DNA from: Toxoplasma gondii ME49
Lineage: Eukaryota; Apicomplexa; Conoidasida; Eucoccidiorida; Sarcocystidae
Assembly: GCF_000006565.2 (NCBI RefSeq)
Contig: NC_031474.1
Span: 2,763,662 to 2,827,661 of the forward strand
Direction of reading: 5' to 3'
DNA length: 64,000 nt
Position numbers and translations under genes: made by a program. Positions 49,401 through 61,690 of the stretch are shown piece by piece (the stretch's first letter is position 1; every line of letters starts with the position of its first letter). The notes beneath the pieces were generated by a model, which made no database searches, was not told the origin of the DNA, and saw only the letters and a list, made by a program, of their open reading frames with translations.

Positions 49401-50282
49401 GGAAATACGGAGTTCCCAATGCAGCTGCCACGTTATGCGTTCCTCCAACACGACGACTTGGTGATAACGTGCCCATTGAAACGGAGCAATGTGAGTATGA
49501 TATATCGTTGTTTGCTGACTCCTTCGGACAGCTTGTGCTTTATCAGTGGATGCGCGCTGCTGCGCCATTAATAGATCCAGACGCAACACAATTCGCGACG
49601 GGCGGAAGGGCTGCTCGGTCAAACAATCCAGGGGTTGGATCAGAAAAGTGCAGTCTAAGGCAGGAGTCAATAGGCAGCCAACGCGTGCCGCTACGAGGAC
49701 TGAAGTGGTGGCACCATCTTGCACCTCTGTACACTGCCACGAGAAAAGGAAAAACCACTCGACGAAAACAGTGTTGGTGAAGAAGGCCAGGACAACGGAA
49801 CTGGGGGACTCTGCACCGAAGCAAACCTTGAAAAAGGTATGGTTGACGTTCCCCCATTGTGTCTTCCCGCAGAGTTGTTCTCATGTCGACCTCACTAAGT
49901 CCACTCGCAAAGCGGATTGTTCTTCTGGAGCGTTAAAGACGACGCAAGGAAAACGAAGGGTGCGTCCGCCGAAATCGCGGAGGCGTCCCAGTAGATTTCA
50001 GAGCAAAACCGAGCCTCACATTGTAAGGGGCTGACACGTCTCGAGCTCCAGATGAGATTTTTCTTTAAATTGCTGCAGACCACGAATATGAAAGCCACAG
50101 CATTTCACGAGAGTCTTTTTGGAGAGAAAACACTCCTTCGAAGCCGATTAGCAAGTGAGCCACTTGTGACTACGTCTACATGGAGTAAACCTGTTTCATT
50201 CGTGCTTCCAGATATGTTAAATGAACTCAAACTAGATGCGGATATGTCACTGTCGAATGGGAAAGCCAGGAAATACGGCTAG
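46423..50282 (+). CDS. Large basic protein of unknown function, 7 exons
   Basis: I do not recognise this protein. Exons: 46423-46545, 46601-47329, about 47519-48865 (its start is uncertain), 48922-49238, 49309-49490, 49547-50022, 50079-50282; phases agree at every other junction and the total is roughly 1,120 residues. The N-terminus MAHPRNLHELSRKLWYLQNQ is compact and could be an interaction helix. The rest is disordered, rich in Ser, Pro, Gln, Arg and Lys, with a Lys-rich patch (HKAALQKHLKTKSC), a short ordered-looking stretch (SQLPIEMLLPLIAEFKPETA) and a strongly basic tail (RRVRPPKSRRRPSRFQSK). No Cys/His pattern, signal peptide or membrane segment is seen. Five of its introns are only 55-70 bases long. 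A nuclear or cytoskeletal scaffold is a guess. Confidence 0.62.
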
Positions 50283-51248
50283 CCCGGCTGCAGATCGGGA
50301 CAGTAGGAGGATTTTCAACAGTCGTCCCACAATATATGCACCGTAAACGATTGCCTGCGTCACCACCACGCTGATGAGCTTTAACTAACTTTCATTTCAT
50401 CTCAATGTTGTGATAGCAAGGTTCATTCTGCGTTCGTAGCGGGGTCAACTGGCTTGCGTGCAGTTATTGAATGAACTGAGTAGTTCACATTGTTGTGTCA
50501 AGAGCTTCGCGACGAGCTGAACCGTGTCGACGGGGATGTCGAGAGTGACAGGAGGCTACGGCCATATATATGCCAAATGCTTTCTTTCGTTATTGAGAGC
50601 AAGTCGTAAACTTGCCGATTCAGGCGGACTGGGGCAGACAACTGCCAAATACACATTAGCGCACGATGGAAGCTTGATTTTTCTACGCCAAAAGGGTAGA
50701 TGTGGTCGGCGTCCATTGATACAGCCAGATCGGAAGGAAAAAAAGAAAGAAGAACTGCAGACAGAGTGTATTTTTCCGCAGTATCGAGTGTTGCCGGTTG
50801 CACCCAGCCTTGCGAGTAGGCATGCACCTGCAATCTGCATGCGACGATGTATTTTTCGAGCGCTGAGTCTTCCTTGGCAAACTTTCGGAACAAAAATATG
50901 ACACTAGGTTGCTACGCAGCCGCCGTCTTTGCTGGTCTCGAGTACATTCGTTTTACAATTTCGCCATGTCTCTCGGGAGCGCTTGTGCCATTGTGTTATT
51001 CCACTGCCTGTGCTTTATTGCGCACTGCCAGTGACCGCTGACGTGAGAGGAATGGATTCCCGTCCTGGCTTCCGCATCGTATTCACACTGAACTTTGATT
51101 TCCTGTGTCTGCCTGAGAAGGAATAACAGCGTGTCTTCCTATCTGTCGATATTTCCAGCTCTCTTTTTCACTAAAGAGTTTTCCTCAAAGTTAATTGTCC
51201 TCTGATCCCTCAAACGGACAGCGACGGAGGTCGGAGGAGGCAGCCATC
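50283..51248. other. Intergenic region
   Basis: This lies between two genes on the same strand, so it should hold the end of the unknown gene and the RBM42 promoter. Overlapping frames of about 125-130 codons on both strands (50498-50901) cancel each other as evidence; neither has a recognisable product. Confidence 0.5.
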
Positions 51249-53456
51249 ATGTACGGACAGACTGTTTCGGGCGCTGACCCGCAGCAGGCGTCGGCTTGCC
51301 TAATGAATAATATGCCTCAGGTTGCATCCGTAATGCCCACGCCTGTCATGCCGGCGGCCCCCGTCATTCTGCCTATGCCTATGGTTGTTCCTACGCCAGC
51401 ACAGTTCGGTAAGATTCTGCACATTGCCGTTGTATGGAAGCGTCAGCTAGTTCACGAGGAATAGAAAGATGAGTACTAGCTCAGTTTGACTTTGGAATGT
51501 CTATAGGAAGGCGGCGAACTTCGGATAATCCGCCTTGTTCATCTGGATTATTGCACGGACTGCTGACGTTCTACGTCTGCTCGTTCTCCAACTGTGACAT
51601 CTTCCCTGTTTGTAGGCATGGGCGTTGCAAATGGATACGTAGCGCAGAATGTGGCACCAGGCACAGACCCCACGGCCTCGGTAAGTTGCATCGACAAGTG
51701 GGGAATCTGAAACATGAGGTGACCGGCTCGACGTCACACGAAACGAAACCGAACATAATGACGTTTTGTTGCTAACTGAATTTCCATGCCAAAATTGTGG
51801 ACTCCTGCGTTAGAGCGCTGCTCCGTCTGCACCAGATGAATCCAGTTATTTACCGTAGGTAGCGTAAATCTCGTGTGTTGCCTTATCTGACTCATGAATC
51901 CGATGGCACGTTTGACTTCGCAGGCCGTACAGAGTTTCACAGCGAATGAGGCTGCTTCACTGGGCAGCATAATGGCGTCAGGTGCCCCTGACAACGAGAA
52001 GACAGTTCATCTTCGTAAGGGGGCTGGGAAGATTTGGAGCGACCCGACACTGGACGAATGGCCTGAAAATGACTTCCGGTGAGAAAGACCCGGCTCAAGA
52101 TAGACTGCGCTCAGTTCGCTTACGGTGTAAACTTTTACTTGGTATTGCATGCAGTCCATATTACATGCAGTGAAGAAGCCTATCCAGAACACGACTAGAT
52201 GTGGATTAATGTGTTGTTTTGACTGTCAGAGTTTTCTGCGGAGACTTGGGGAACGAGGTTACAGACGAAGTTTTGACAAATGCTTTTCGGAAGTACAAAT
52301 CTTTCGCGAAGGCTCGCGTGGTCAGGGACAAGAGGACAGGGAAGACGAGAGGTTACGGTGAGTCATCCAATGATCCGTTATGTTGCAACTTCGGTCAGCG
52401 ACAGAACAAGTGTCATGTTTCCATCGATGCATGCGTGCACTTTTTCTTCAGGTTTTGTGTCTTTTTCGGATCCCAATGATATGTTGAAGGCACTGAAAGA
52501 AATGAATTTCAAATATGTTGGAAACAGACCGATTCGGGTGTTACGGAGTAAATGGAAAGACAGGTAAGGTCATATCTGGTATTCGCATGCTATGTGTGTC
52601 CAGTTGATTTTGTGCTTTTGAGGACGGTCTGCTCCACTGAGATTGCTGTCGACTGGGATTAGTCTACTATCGAAAGACAGACGATCGCTGAAGACCGCCA
52701 CTCTTTGTTCACACAACATCGGATTGAGCTGACACTAATTTATCCAATGGCTCCGTTATTCAATGAATGTCTGCTAGCCTTGTGTGGTTTTGATCAAGCG
52801 GAATACTTCGAGAATGAGCTTATCGACCAGAAACCAAGATGTGGGGACGGCGTCTGAACGAAACATGGATTTACACTTTTTTGTATCATATACTGTAATT
52901 TTGCGTCTGTGTCATTGGTAGGGAAATTGACTCGGAGCGAAACAAGAAATTTCAGGTACGTCTACTAGTGACAACGGAACTGTAGCAGTGGAATGAGGTC
53001 AGCGAAAAGACTGTTTGGCAGTCAAGGACCTTGCCGCTCTTTTCTCTGTGCTTTCTCGCCGCAGGAGATTACAGTCGTACAGGCGGCTAATTCCAAAACG
53101 TTGCGAAAATTTAAGAAACTCGGTGTATCAGTCAACGGCGGAAAAGTTGGTACGTTTTTTGGAGCCTTGACACTAATTGCAGTGCGTGTTTTGCCCCGTC
53201 AATAAGAAAACATAGGAAACCTGTACTTCTGCTGCAGAACACTGCACACAAGTGTAGATGTCCATGTGATGTTTTGTTGTTCGCAGCACGGCGGCAGCAA
53301 GAGGCTGCTGTCATGGGGTCGAAACCAAAGAAGACTCATGCGCCACCGACGACATACGGGCGAATGACCTATCAGTACATCAAAGGAGGCGCTTCCATGG
53401 CGCCTGCACCATCGTCCGGAACTTGTGCGGCACCGAACCTTTTGGATGACATATGA
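51249..53456 (+). CDS. RBM42: RBM42-like RNA-binding protein, 8 exons
   Basis: RBM42 is a single-RRM protein linked to pre-mRNA splicing (tri-snRNP) and mRNA control. Exons: 51249-51408, 51616-51680, 51924-52078, 52230-52357, 52452-52563, 52922-52955, 53065-53149, 53287-53456; all phases fit and give 302 residues. The N-terminus is a Met/Pro/Ala-rich leader (QVASVMPTPVMPAAP). A family-specific block before the RRM reads IWSDPTLDEWPENDFR. The RRM carries RNP2 RVFCGDLGNEV and, spanning a splice site, RNP1 KTRGYGFVSF, then EMNFKYVGNRPIRVLRSKWK. The end of the RRM and the WKDR sequence match animal and plant RBM42 closely. The C-terminus adds a short KKTHAPPTTYGRMTYQYIKG tail. I chose the ATG at 51249, since the open frame above it lacks an ATG. 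Confidence 0.92.
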
Positions 53457-54596
53457 TCAGCTTATGTCGCGTGGTTATGTTCTTCTGTTTATCAGAGACG
53501 CCATCATATGTGAACGAAGAAGTTCTTGATGTACTGTCACTCCTTTTCAAACCGACTGTGTGGTGTGATGTCCCCCACCGACGGCAATATTATCCGGAAG
53601 TGTACTTAGCGTGCACAGACTTTCACTAGACGTGGACGTCTCCTCTGGTTATCGAATATCATTTTCTACTCTTGGCGAAGCGACGCTGAATGTGCGCAAC
53701 CTGCATGGAACTGGGCTAGATGTGCTTGCAGTAGCAGCATGCTTCAGCTGGGCGTCACTAAACTTATTCGTGTAAGGCTTTGGATGGCAATATGTGACGG
53801 GGAGGGAAGTCGCTCGAAAACGTCCACCGCTTCTCTACACGGGCTTCTTGTGCAACTTAAGTTTGTATTGCTACTCGATGGAGTGCCCCAATTTTGCTGC
53901 GGTTTCGCGACGACCAGTACAGTAACTGGCGGAGTTCCTCGATTCGTATCCTAGGTGGTATGAGAAACACCTTAAGAAGACGAGCATGAACTCTTCAATA
54001 ACAACACAAAACCGAATGTCGATCGTCACTGGATCGTGCATGCTCCACAGTGGCTGTTGGGTAAACGCGGCTGCCCTCAAGCACCAAGAAATGAGTGTGT
54101 CCGAAGTGCACGCAGTAGCGCCGAGGCCAGCAGCTCCTGCATTTTCACGTTAGCAGTAAAATTATATACTGGTTCGGACCACACGCACCCCAAGGCGCCG
54201 TACAGACGACGGCAGTGTCGTTCCACATCATCTGCGCAACAGGCCTGTTCCGCGAGAACGTGTGGCAAGCAGGGTGAAGCATAATGGCTTTGTACAATTG
54301 GGAAAAAATGATATGTAAAACGGAGCTGACGCCGTCAAGGTGCTAATGCACACGTAACGACGAACCCGTCCTCGGGGAAATGCTTCGCTCCCAACGAAGA
54401 ACCGCTGTCGCCCGAAGAGGACGCCTTCACATCGAGAGGTTTAGTCCTCCAGCATTCATATGTTTTCGCAGTCACATTTCTGATGGACTACACCAATAAC
54501 CTATATCCCTACCAGCCTCATGGAGGACAGATGCCCAGAGAGAGTCTATGACGAGGACGCAAGTCCAGTTGATGTTATCCTTACTTTCCAGCGGCA
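53457..54596. other. Intergenic region
   Basis: About 1.1 kb between the RBM42 stop and the COA6-like stop (convergent). Frames of 60-82 codons (for example 54036-54284, +) show no similarity. No repeat or RNA gene is seen. Confidence 0.5.
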
Positions 54597-54845
54597 CTAT
54601 CGTGGGGAACGAACTTCAACACCACGCTGCGCCGTGAAATGCGCTTGCCACGACGGGAGGCACATCTCCTCAAACCTTTGCTTGTACTCCTTGCACTCAG
54701 CATATGAGTCCCCGCCGTGCTTGTCCAAGCATGCAAAATATTCGTCCTTGGCTGCCCAACAGGCAGACCGGGAGAAATTGTTTGCTCGCCCTTGTTGCAG
54801 ACCATCAGTCCTGTCCTCTTTTGTGCTAGTGATAGCAGAACCCAT
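54597..54845 (-). CDS. COA6: COA6-like twin CX9C/CX10C protein
   Basis: COA6 acts in the mitochondrial intermembrane space and helps deliver copper to cytochrome c oxidase subunit II. This single-exon gene encodes 82 residues, the usual size. The core is ACWAAKDEYFACLDKHGGDS followed by CKEYKQRFEEMCLPSWQAHF: the first cysteine pair is spaced CX9C and the second CX10C, the spacing of COA6 rather than of COX6B, together with the conserved CW, FEEMC and W..HF positions. As expected for Mia40 substrates there is no N-terminal presequence. The ATG at 54845 has a fair context (aacccATGG). COX6B itself is the main alternative. Confidence 0.82.
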   Translation of the reverse strand: MGSAITSTKEDRTDGLQQGRANNFSRSACWAAKDEYFACLDKHGGDSYAECKEYKQRFEEMCLPSWQAHFTAQRGVEVRSPR

Positions 54846-56203
54846 TCCGTCGGCGGTTTCTCTAAAAACAAATAGCCCAGCGCTAGACCTTCCGAACCAC
54901 CGTTTGCGCAGACGGAATCACCGTTCAGGCGAGGGGGTCTGGTTGCGACTGATGCTCACGTTGTACGGGGAGAAGGCACTGTTGTACTATTGCACTGCAG
55001 ACGTAAACAGGCGTCCCAATACTACTCAGTACACAGATCTTCCTTACTGGAGGCGCAGACGCTCATACGAAATGTGTTTGGTTCGAGAGAAATGTGTTTG
55101 GCGACACATGTTATTATGAATGCCGATGCCTCTGGCGAACGGCTAGCGCATGCTCAGCGTACGACACCGTTGGAGACCCCCTGTGACGAGGAAGTTACCT
55201 TACCTGGCACCAAGCAGAGCTGCTGTATCCAAATTAAATTAAACGCGTAAAAGAGAGGCTCAGGACACTCAAGTAAGACAGGGGTCTTTCATTTTGTCGG
55301 TTCTTCCGGCAATCCGTGTGCTCGTTCGCAAAAAGTATCCTCGGTAAGCTGTTCGTTTAGCGACCGTTACCACAACGCTGATGTAGCGCTGGAACCGTGA
55401 CGATATCGCACAACAGAAGACGCACAGACGCCTGCATCCGGCTTCATATTTCGAGGAACTGATCCTAACATTCTTGCGCGTAAATAAAATTCTCGTAGCG
55501 CTGTCTATGCCTACGACTTTTTCACTCGGGGCTGTCGCCCGGATGATAGCGTAAATCGCTTGTCCCCAGTCATCTTCGCATGGCAGTCCTGTAGTCCACC
55601 TTCAAGCCGGGTGACTAGTAGACTCGAGAGTGAAATTTCCCGTTGCTCACTTTGAAAACGAAGCATCGAAAGGATGGGTGGTGGTTCCACCCTCACTGTC
55701 TTGATGAATGAGCTCCAATGGAACTGAACTATAACAACGGCGGCCGATTGTAGGAACCCATCACGGAAACCCAAGAGAACGCAAGGCGAACCTCGCTAAT
55801 GCTCACCCTCAGCAGGTGAGCGTCGGTGTTTGGCTACGGTTTGACGATGCAGTGTTTGTTTGTTGATGATACCCCGTGCTGCTCCTCAGGAATGCAACCT
55901 GGTTGTGAGCTATTGCCTCTAATACCCCCACGTGGCGTTGCTGCATGTCGCATCAGTGTACCTGTAGCGTTAGTTTCGCAGTCTGTCAATGGAAAAAAAA
56001 TAGGTGCCTGGTGCAGTGAGTGCAGTTCGAGCGATGAAAGTGTTTTCCAGTACACACACACCCACACAACGGCAGATGTTTAGCCTGGCTTCAGAACAAA
56101 TACCGGCGAAAAGTAGAAATCAGACCGCATAACGAAAGACTTTGTTTCCCACACGGAAAGATAGAACTACGTCCGTGCCCAGTTTGGTAGATAAGATATT
56201 GCG
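54846..56203. other. Divergent intergenic region
   Basis: About 1.4 kb between the COA6-like start (minus) and the membrane protein start (plus), expected to hold both promoters. Frames are short and unsupported. A small (CA)n-like run occurs at about 56055-56070. Confidence 0.5.
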
Positions 56204-57106
56204 ATGACGATAAGCTTTGAAGTGCGTCAAGGGTCGGCTGTCTGTACACCACCCCCCTCAGAAAAGCATCAAGGCCAATGTAGGATTCCAAGTGATTGCT
56301 CGGATCTGGAACGTCTTGCTGACGATCATCGTTTGTCTCTTTCTGAAAAGCCAACCATGTCGTTGCTGACACGTGAAAAACCAAAAGGGGCGCCGCCGCC
56401 GCCCGTACGGCCAGGCCTCCTTCCCGTATTTGTGCAAAACCCCACGGGTGTAAACACTATGGGTAAAATGCCGTCGTCGTTTCCCGACTCGCCACTAAGC
56501 CCCATCAACCACGAGATTTCAGGGTTTCCAAGCAATTATAAGCCCGAAATACCTCCACACACCCCTCGCCAGGAGTGCTCTGGGAATTTTAGAAGCTATT
56601 TCCTCGGTCCTGGCCTTATGCTCAGGCTTCTTCCATCCCGGATTCCCACTATCGAGCAAGTGGACGACGTGTACTACAAGAGTGCCAGCACGGTAAGACT
56701 CACTTTTGTAAAAGAAACTTAACCTATCGACACTTTTGTCGAGCAGTGCATGGTGGTTCTGGGATTTGCCATCCTTTATGAGGTGTTCCTTCTTACGGCG
56801 ATGGTGACACCGTTCTACGATAACAATATTAGTTCCAGTGTTGGTGCATTCATGCAAGAGACAGCTGCTGCATGGTAAACAGAATACTTCTTGATGCCGG
56901 ACTTCTTCGTTCAAGCAATCTGTCGGCTCACAAAATCCAGGATATGGTTGGCAGCCTCGGAGCTAGGATATCACATCGTCTTGGTTATCCTTGCTGTGGT
57001 CGCGTACCGTCGCACAGTGCGATCGGGACGACAGTGGACAAACGTGTACTACATAGCTGTAGCTGGAATGCTTCTGGAGATAGTTTTTATTGCAATAGTA
57101 AAGTAA
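56204..57106 (+). CDS. Small membrane protein with three predicted helices, unknown family
   Basis: Exons 56204-56692, 56747-56874 and 56941-57106 join in phases 0 and 2 to give 260 residues. The N-terminal 150 residues are hydrophilic and proline-rich (KGAPPPPVRPGLLPVF). Three hydrophobic segments follow: MVVLGFAILYEVFLLTAMV, the segment around ELGYHIVLVILAVVAYRR, and YYIAVAGMLLEIVFIAIV, ending in a lysine just before the stop. The acceptor at 56941 was chosen because it is the one that links both hydrophobic stretches in frame. A later ATG (56357) is an alternative start. Introns are 54 and 66 bases. I know no family that fits, so function is open. Confidence 0.62.
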
Positions 57107-57760
57107 GAGAAGTACAAGAAGAAATCTGCGGCATCTGCTCAATCCACTTTGTAGGCGCGTAAATCTTGTGGCGTTCCTCGTAAGAGGAATCATTGGTAAG
57201 AAGCTGCTTGATACCATGCCTACAGATAACAGGGAAAATCTGCTGTATCAGCGTTATATGCATCAACACTTGCTGGTCTATCAAACTGTGCCCACGAGAT
57301 GAGACTCTTAGGGCAAGTCTTATGGTTACCGTAGAGAAGCAGCCCGTGCCTGAATATAACCTGCCTGTTACGCGGGCTTGGCACTTGGTCTTTCATCAAC
57401 GTTTGCCAGCAGTTTTTGAGCTGACAATTCGAACTGTCATGTCTTTACAACGCTATGAAGGGCTCAAACGTCTCTGGGTGATTCTACCGTCGCGGCGAGG
57501 GGATTGATTTTCCCTACATTCAGGGGTGTATCTGACAAGCACCACACATCTCCGCATCCTGCTACGGATAACAACACGCAGATAACTCAGGAAAAACAAA
57601 TCCCTATCAAAAAAAACGAAATCCGGCCAACACACTACAGATAGAGTCATTCGTCAACGAATGAGGCCCTCGTATCTCTTGTGCAGCACCATCGAAGTCG
57701 GTCGGCCTGAAGGACATACAGTACCTGCAGGCCGTCACGCTTCGTGAAACCGATTGTACA
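57107..57760. other. Convergent intergenic region
   Basis: This lies between the stop codons of the membrane protein and the RNA methyltransferase. A few frames of 60-105 codons exist on both strands without similarity; nothing else is seen. Confidence 0.55.
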
Positions 57761-59961
57761 TTAAGTCTCCGTTTTTTTTGAGAACAGAAAGGCAGAAGAC
57801 GCTACAGACGGAAAGTGTGTCTGCTTGAGTTGATACATCAAAATCGTAGTCGATGTAACTGGATGCATGAGAGCCATCACATTCTCCTGGTCTCCGTCAT
57901 CTCCTCCCGATCCGACTGATGGCAAGGCAATGGTCTGGTACGGACAGGACAATCGAGGCACTCTATTTCTCCCTCCTTTCGGAATTAATACGTGATTGGC
58001 GGTGTCCCCCGCGTTGGACGAAACGACCTCCTTTGATTGGTTGGACAACTTCCCCCTCGACTGTTGCACAAGAGCGTCGGCTGCATGAAAGGCAGCGTCA
58101 TCAATTAACAAGCAAACGCCCTTGTAACTACGCGGCGATAATTCGCTGGAATGAACGTCTAGACCAGCTTCATGAGGGATACAGATAAGCAGATCTTGTT
58201 CGGACGTGAACTTAACGAAATCATCCCACGACCCTCTCCGATACGGCAACCAGAAGAGAGCTCCCTGAAAGAACAGAAAGGACAGAGGCAAACATTTAAT
58301 ATATCCCTCCGAACGGGCACTAGGCAGCCAGCCACAGCGATACACGCAAAGTTGACGTTTCTAATCGTATGCCGATCGCCGTGTCATTTAATGAAATGGT
58401 GGCACAAAAGAAACATACTCCACCTCCCGCCGAATCCGATGGAAATGTGGATATCTAATAGAACCTGTGTCCCCCAAGAAGATACGTAAGCCATCCTCTC
58501 GCTCCGTACCTGGGAAGCCCGAATGGCGAGGGGGTTAAAGACGTCTGGACACTGAGGCAGAAGCCAGACGCCCTGCCACTGTAGTGCGGCGGCCGATCGG
58601 AGAATGGTGCCAAGAATGCCGAGCATTAGTCGTTCGAAATTGTCTGTGTCCTCTTCGAGGCCCTTGAAAGAGCTGCAAGCGGTGTCGGTCTCGCAGAAAG
58701 AGTTCGGGGGACGCCCGAGACATAGAAGCAGCTTCATATCACCGAAACTCGCAGCCGGGGGAGGATGCCGCATTTCCGCGACACATCCACCGTCGTACGA
58801 ATGTAGACCGGCAATCTGAATGAATGACATCATGGCAGAGGGCAGAGGTAGGCACTGTGCGTCACAGTTACAAAAAAGCTAGTCTTAGAACGGCTAGTTT
58901 GTACTGAGAAAAGGCGTTCTGCTTACTTTGCGAAGAATACGGTCTGTCACAAAATGCGTCTCCACTCCGTGACCGGCCGGTCCATGCACACTCTCGTTAG
59001 CGGCGGAGAGGCTGTTACATACGTTAGACACTGTTGGCGAAACCGGTGTGTCACCTTCCGCTAAATGAGCGCACGCGTCCAGATTCACACCCTTAGACTG
59101 CCGGCTAATGATAAGCCGCTTGCATTGAAAGGACTTGCGCAGCTCATGAACCAAGGAGGAGCCACTAACGAGCACGCTCTGCCTCGACGTCCTGAAAAAG
59201 ATAAGCCAGAGAGAGAAGAGTATCGGAGAATGCCTTTCACGTGAGACTGGGCTTCTTCCCTCAGTGCGTCACCCTGGGACAGAACGACAGTAAAACGCAG
59301 ATGCAGACGGTAGACTGGCAATGTTTCGAGGTATTAGAAACCCCACCGCTGACCACTGGGGCACAACTCACCTGTACGAAGGATTGCCAGCGACAGACAG
59401 CAAATGTGTCACCAACACATCTTTCAGACGACGTATTTCACTTGGTCGTGGCCCACATGCTTGAAGTCGCCTACGCAATCGACGCTCGTGTTCGGCAGCA
59501 GTAGGTACGGCTGCGGCCCGTGAAGATAACTGCTGGCGGCCGTCGGTGATATTTCCATCAGACGAGAAGTCCTGGTCGGTTGCTCGAGACCGAGACTCCT
59601 CCGCATGACGTGTACTTACTCCCCTCTCAGTTCTATATGCTGCATGCGATTTGCCGACACCGTCCAGGAACTGAAGTGTCGTCAAAAGAGTGGCTGCGGA
59701 AAAGGGGGAAAAGGAAAATGCCTTCGGTGAAGGGCGACGACAGTGAGGCACGGCACGATGTCTCAGCTTCGTGCAGTGTGGTCCCAAGAGGTTCCGGTGA
59801 ACAGTCTCGAAGCTTCTCTGGTGTGGCCCTGGTGCCAACGTTGGTACGGTCCTCAACGACGTGACGGTCTGAGGACGCCCCCGTTCAGACACGAGACTCC
59901 CCGAAGAGTAGACACGAGCACACCGAACCGGAATCCCGAGTAACGCTGTCCAGTTCTGCAT
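57761..59961 (-). CDS. SpoU/TrmH-family RNA 2'-O-methyltransferase, probably organellar
   Basis: SPOUT enzymes of this kind methylate ribose 2'-OH in rRNA or tRNA using S-adenosylmethionine. Exons in coding order: 59372-59961, 58927-59191, 58510-58815, 57761-58264; phases agree and give 554 residues. The N-terminus MQNWTALLGIPVRCARVYSS looks like a mitochondrial or plastid presequence, followed by about 150 disordered residues. Then come the substrate-binding part (SYRTSRQSVLVSGSSLVHEL, ETHFVTDRILRK) and the catalytic part: motif 1 region LGILGTILRSAAALQWQGVW, FNPLAIRASQGALFWLP, and SYKGVCLLIDDA. The usual motif 3 (SLNVSVA before an ILLYE helix) is replaced by ENVMALMHPVTSTTILMYQL, so the knot is unusual or the last exon is mis-modelled. 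Which RNA it modifies cannot be told; MRM3-like rRNA methyltransferases are close relatives in form. Confidence 0.78.
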
Positions 59962-61690
59962 GGCGAAATCGCGAAACCTCACTGATGGGGACCACTACGG
60001 ATGAGAGGCACTCAGACTGAATACACGACACAGTAGACAAATCTATGTTGCCGGAAGGAAATACGCTCCCGCCAGTTCCCGCACCAGCGCTCCATGAGGA
60101 ACTCGACCGAAATGAGGCAGACACAATGCAGAACACAGCCTCGTCCAGAAGCGATGATCGCGGGGAGAACCGAACATACTCCTCCACTGTACAACCCGTT
60201 TCGACATGACTAGTGTGACATCCGAAGTCCACCACTTGAGCAAAAGTAAGTCATAAGGTAAAGACAGTTGCAAAAAAAAGCAGTGTACGAACGGTCACTC
60301 GTGAAGCTTGACGAGACACTAGATTCGCACACATCGTCAGAGGCGCCTTCATCAGATAGTGCGTGGTAATTTTTGCATTGTCCGGACATACTTTTGACTC
60401 ACTGTCGATTGATCTGGATGAAGTTATCGAGATGCATGCTAGCCGAAGGCACACGAACAATCATTCCCGGCACTTTGTTACGTGCACTTGTGGGCCCTCG
60501 GCCCCATGAAAAACCATCGACGTCTGAAATTCGGACGTTTAAATAGATGCGTACCCGTGCATGTTCTTGGTTGTGCGGGGGGACTCGAGTTGTTGTTGAC
60601 AGACGGGACACTCCTGCATCGTTACGCTTCTGCATGCCCGACCCCAGCTCCCCCGCTGTGTCAATTCCTTGGCGCACGACGGCAGCGAGTCTCTGGAACG
60701 CTTAGGGCGGCGGATGGCAACGAGATTTGACGTTGTAACGAATGAATATGAAGGGTTTCAGGACGAACATTCTGATTAAGCAGTGCCCGGCATTCAAAGC
60801 CGCGTCTCTGCAGCTGTGTGGCCGGGGCTGAAGCAGTGTGGACCTACCTTCGTAGTGAATAACATAGTGTACACGACTCCATTTTACACGCAACTGCAAG
60901 AAAAGTTACTAACTCAGTGGCACGAAAAACGAACAAAATCCCCGTAAAACACAAGTGATGGCCTATGCGTGGTGGCACAAGCTACAGATCCCCATTTTGT
61001 TCCTACGTTGTCAAACGAAGCGACGCACACCCGAAGAGTGGCACAAGGAGAGACCGAGAGACGCGAGTAACCGGGGTAAACGGGATGACGACACCGAACC
61101 GGATGTTCCGGAGGTCCTCCTATCAGCGATCAACCACATACTGGTGTAACACAATAGACGGTCTATCTTCTGGAATCTTTGTCGTTTTCAGTTCACTTCT
61201 GTGGCGCATACCGCCTAAGTTTATCCAAGACAATCATCACTGTCGGACGGGGCTGCAGCCTAAAGGGGTTCGAGGGTTAATCTACCCTACGGTTAGAAGG
61301 AACGATCGCAGCTCTAGTTCTGCCGTGGCCCCAGCTGAATCCTCTTTTTGAGATCCTTCGCAATGCACATACACATAGCAGTTTTGAGTTAAACGAGAAA
61401 TCACATCGGCGAGAGCGGCTGTACTTACACTGCCAGGTGAGTCAAGTTCGACACGGCTCTCTACACAGTAGTCAATACTACACTTGCGCTGCATACGCAG
61501 GTTCCGCTTGCAGGCCATACTGTCTTCCTCGTCCTAGAGCAGAATACGAGGAGGCACTGTTTTCTTTTCTGTTTGTTTTTCTTTTCGTCGACAGATAGTC
61601 CCGTAGAATTACTGTACAAGTGCTGCGCCGTCTGGTGTTGAGCGTCGTTGCAGTGAGTGCGCCCGACGACACCGTCCTCGGCCGCGAACG
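59962..61690. other. Intergenic region upstream of the RNA methyltransferase
   Basis: About 1.7 kb. Frames up to about 128 codons (60965-61351, +; 59885-60235, -) occur on both strands but lack similarity or convincing splice partners. The methyltransferase promoter should lie at the left end. Confidence 0.45.

Noticed and set aside
49837..49872. 36-base intron in the unknown gene
   Set aside because: It has GT and AG ends but is in frame, open and shorter than any other intron in the window; read-through is simpler.
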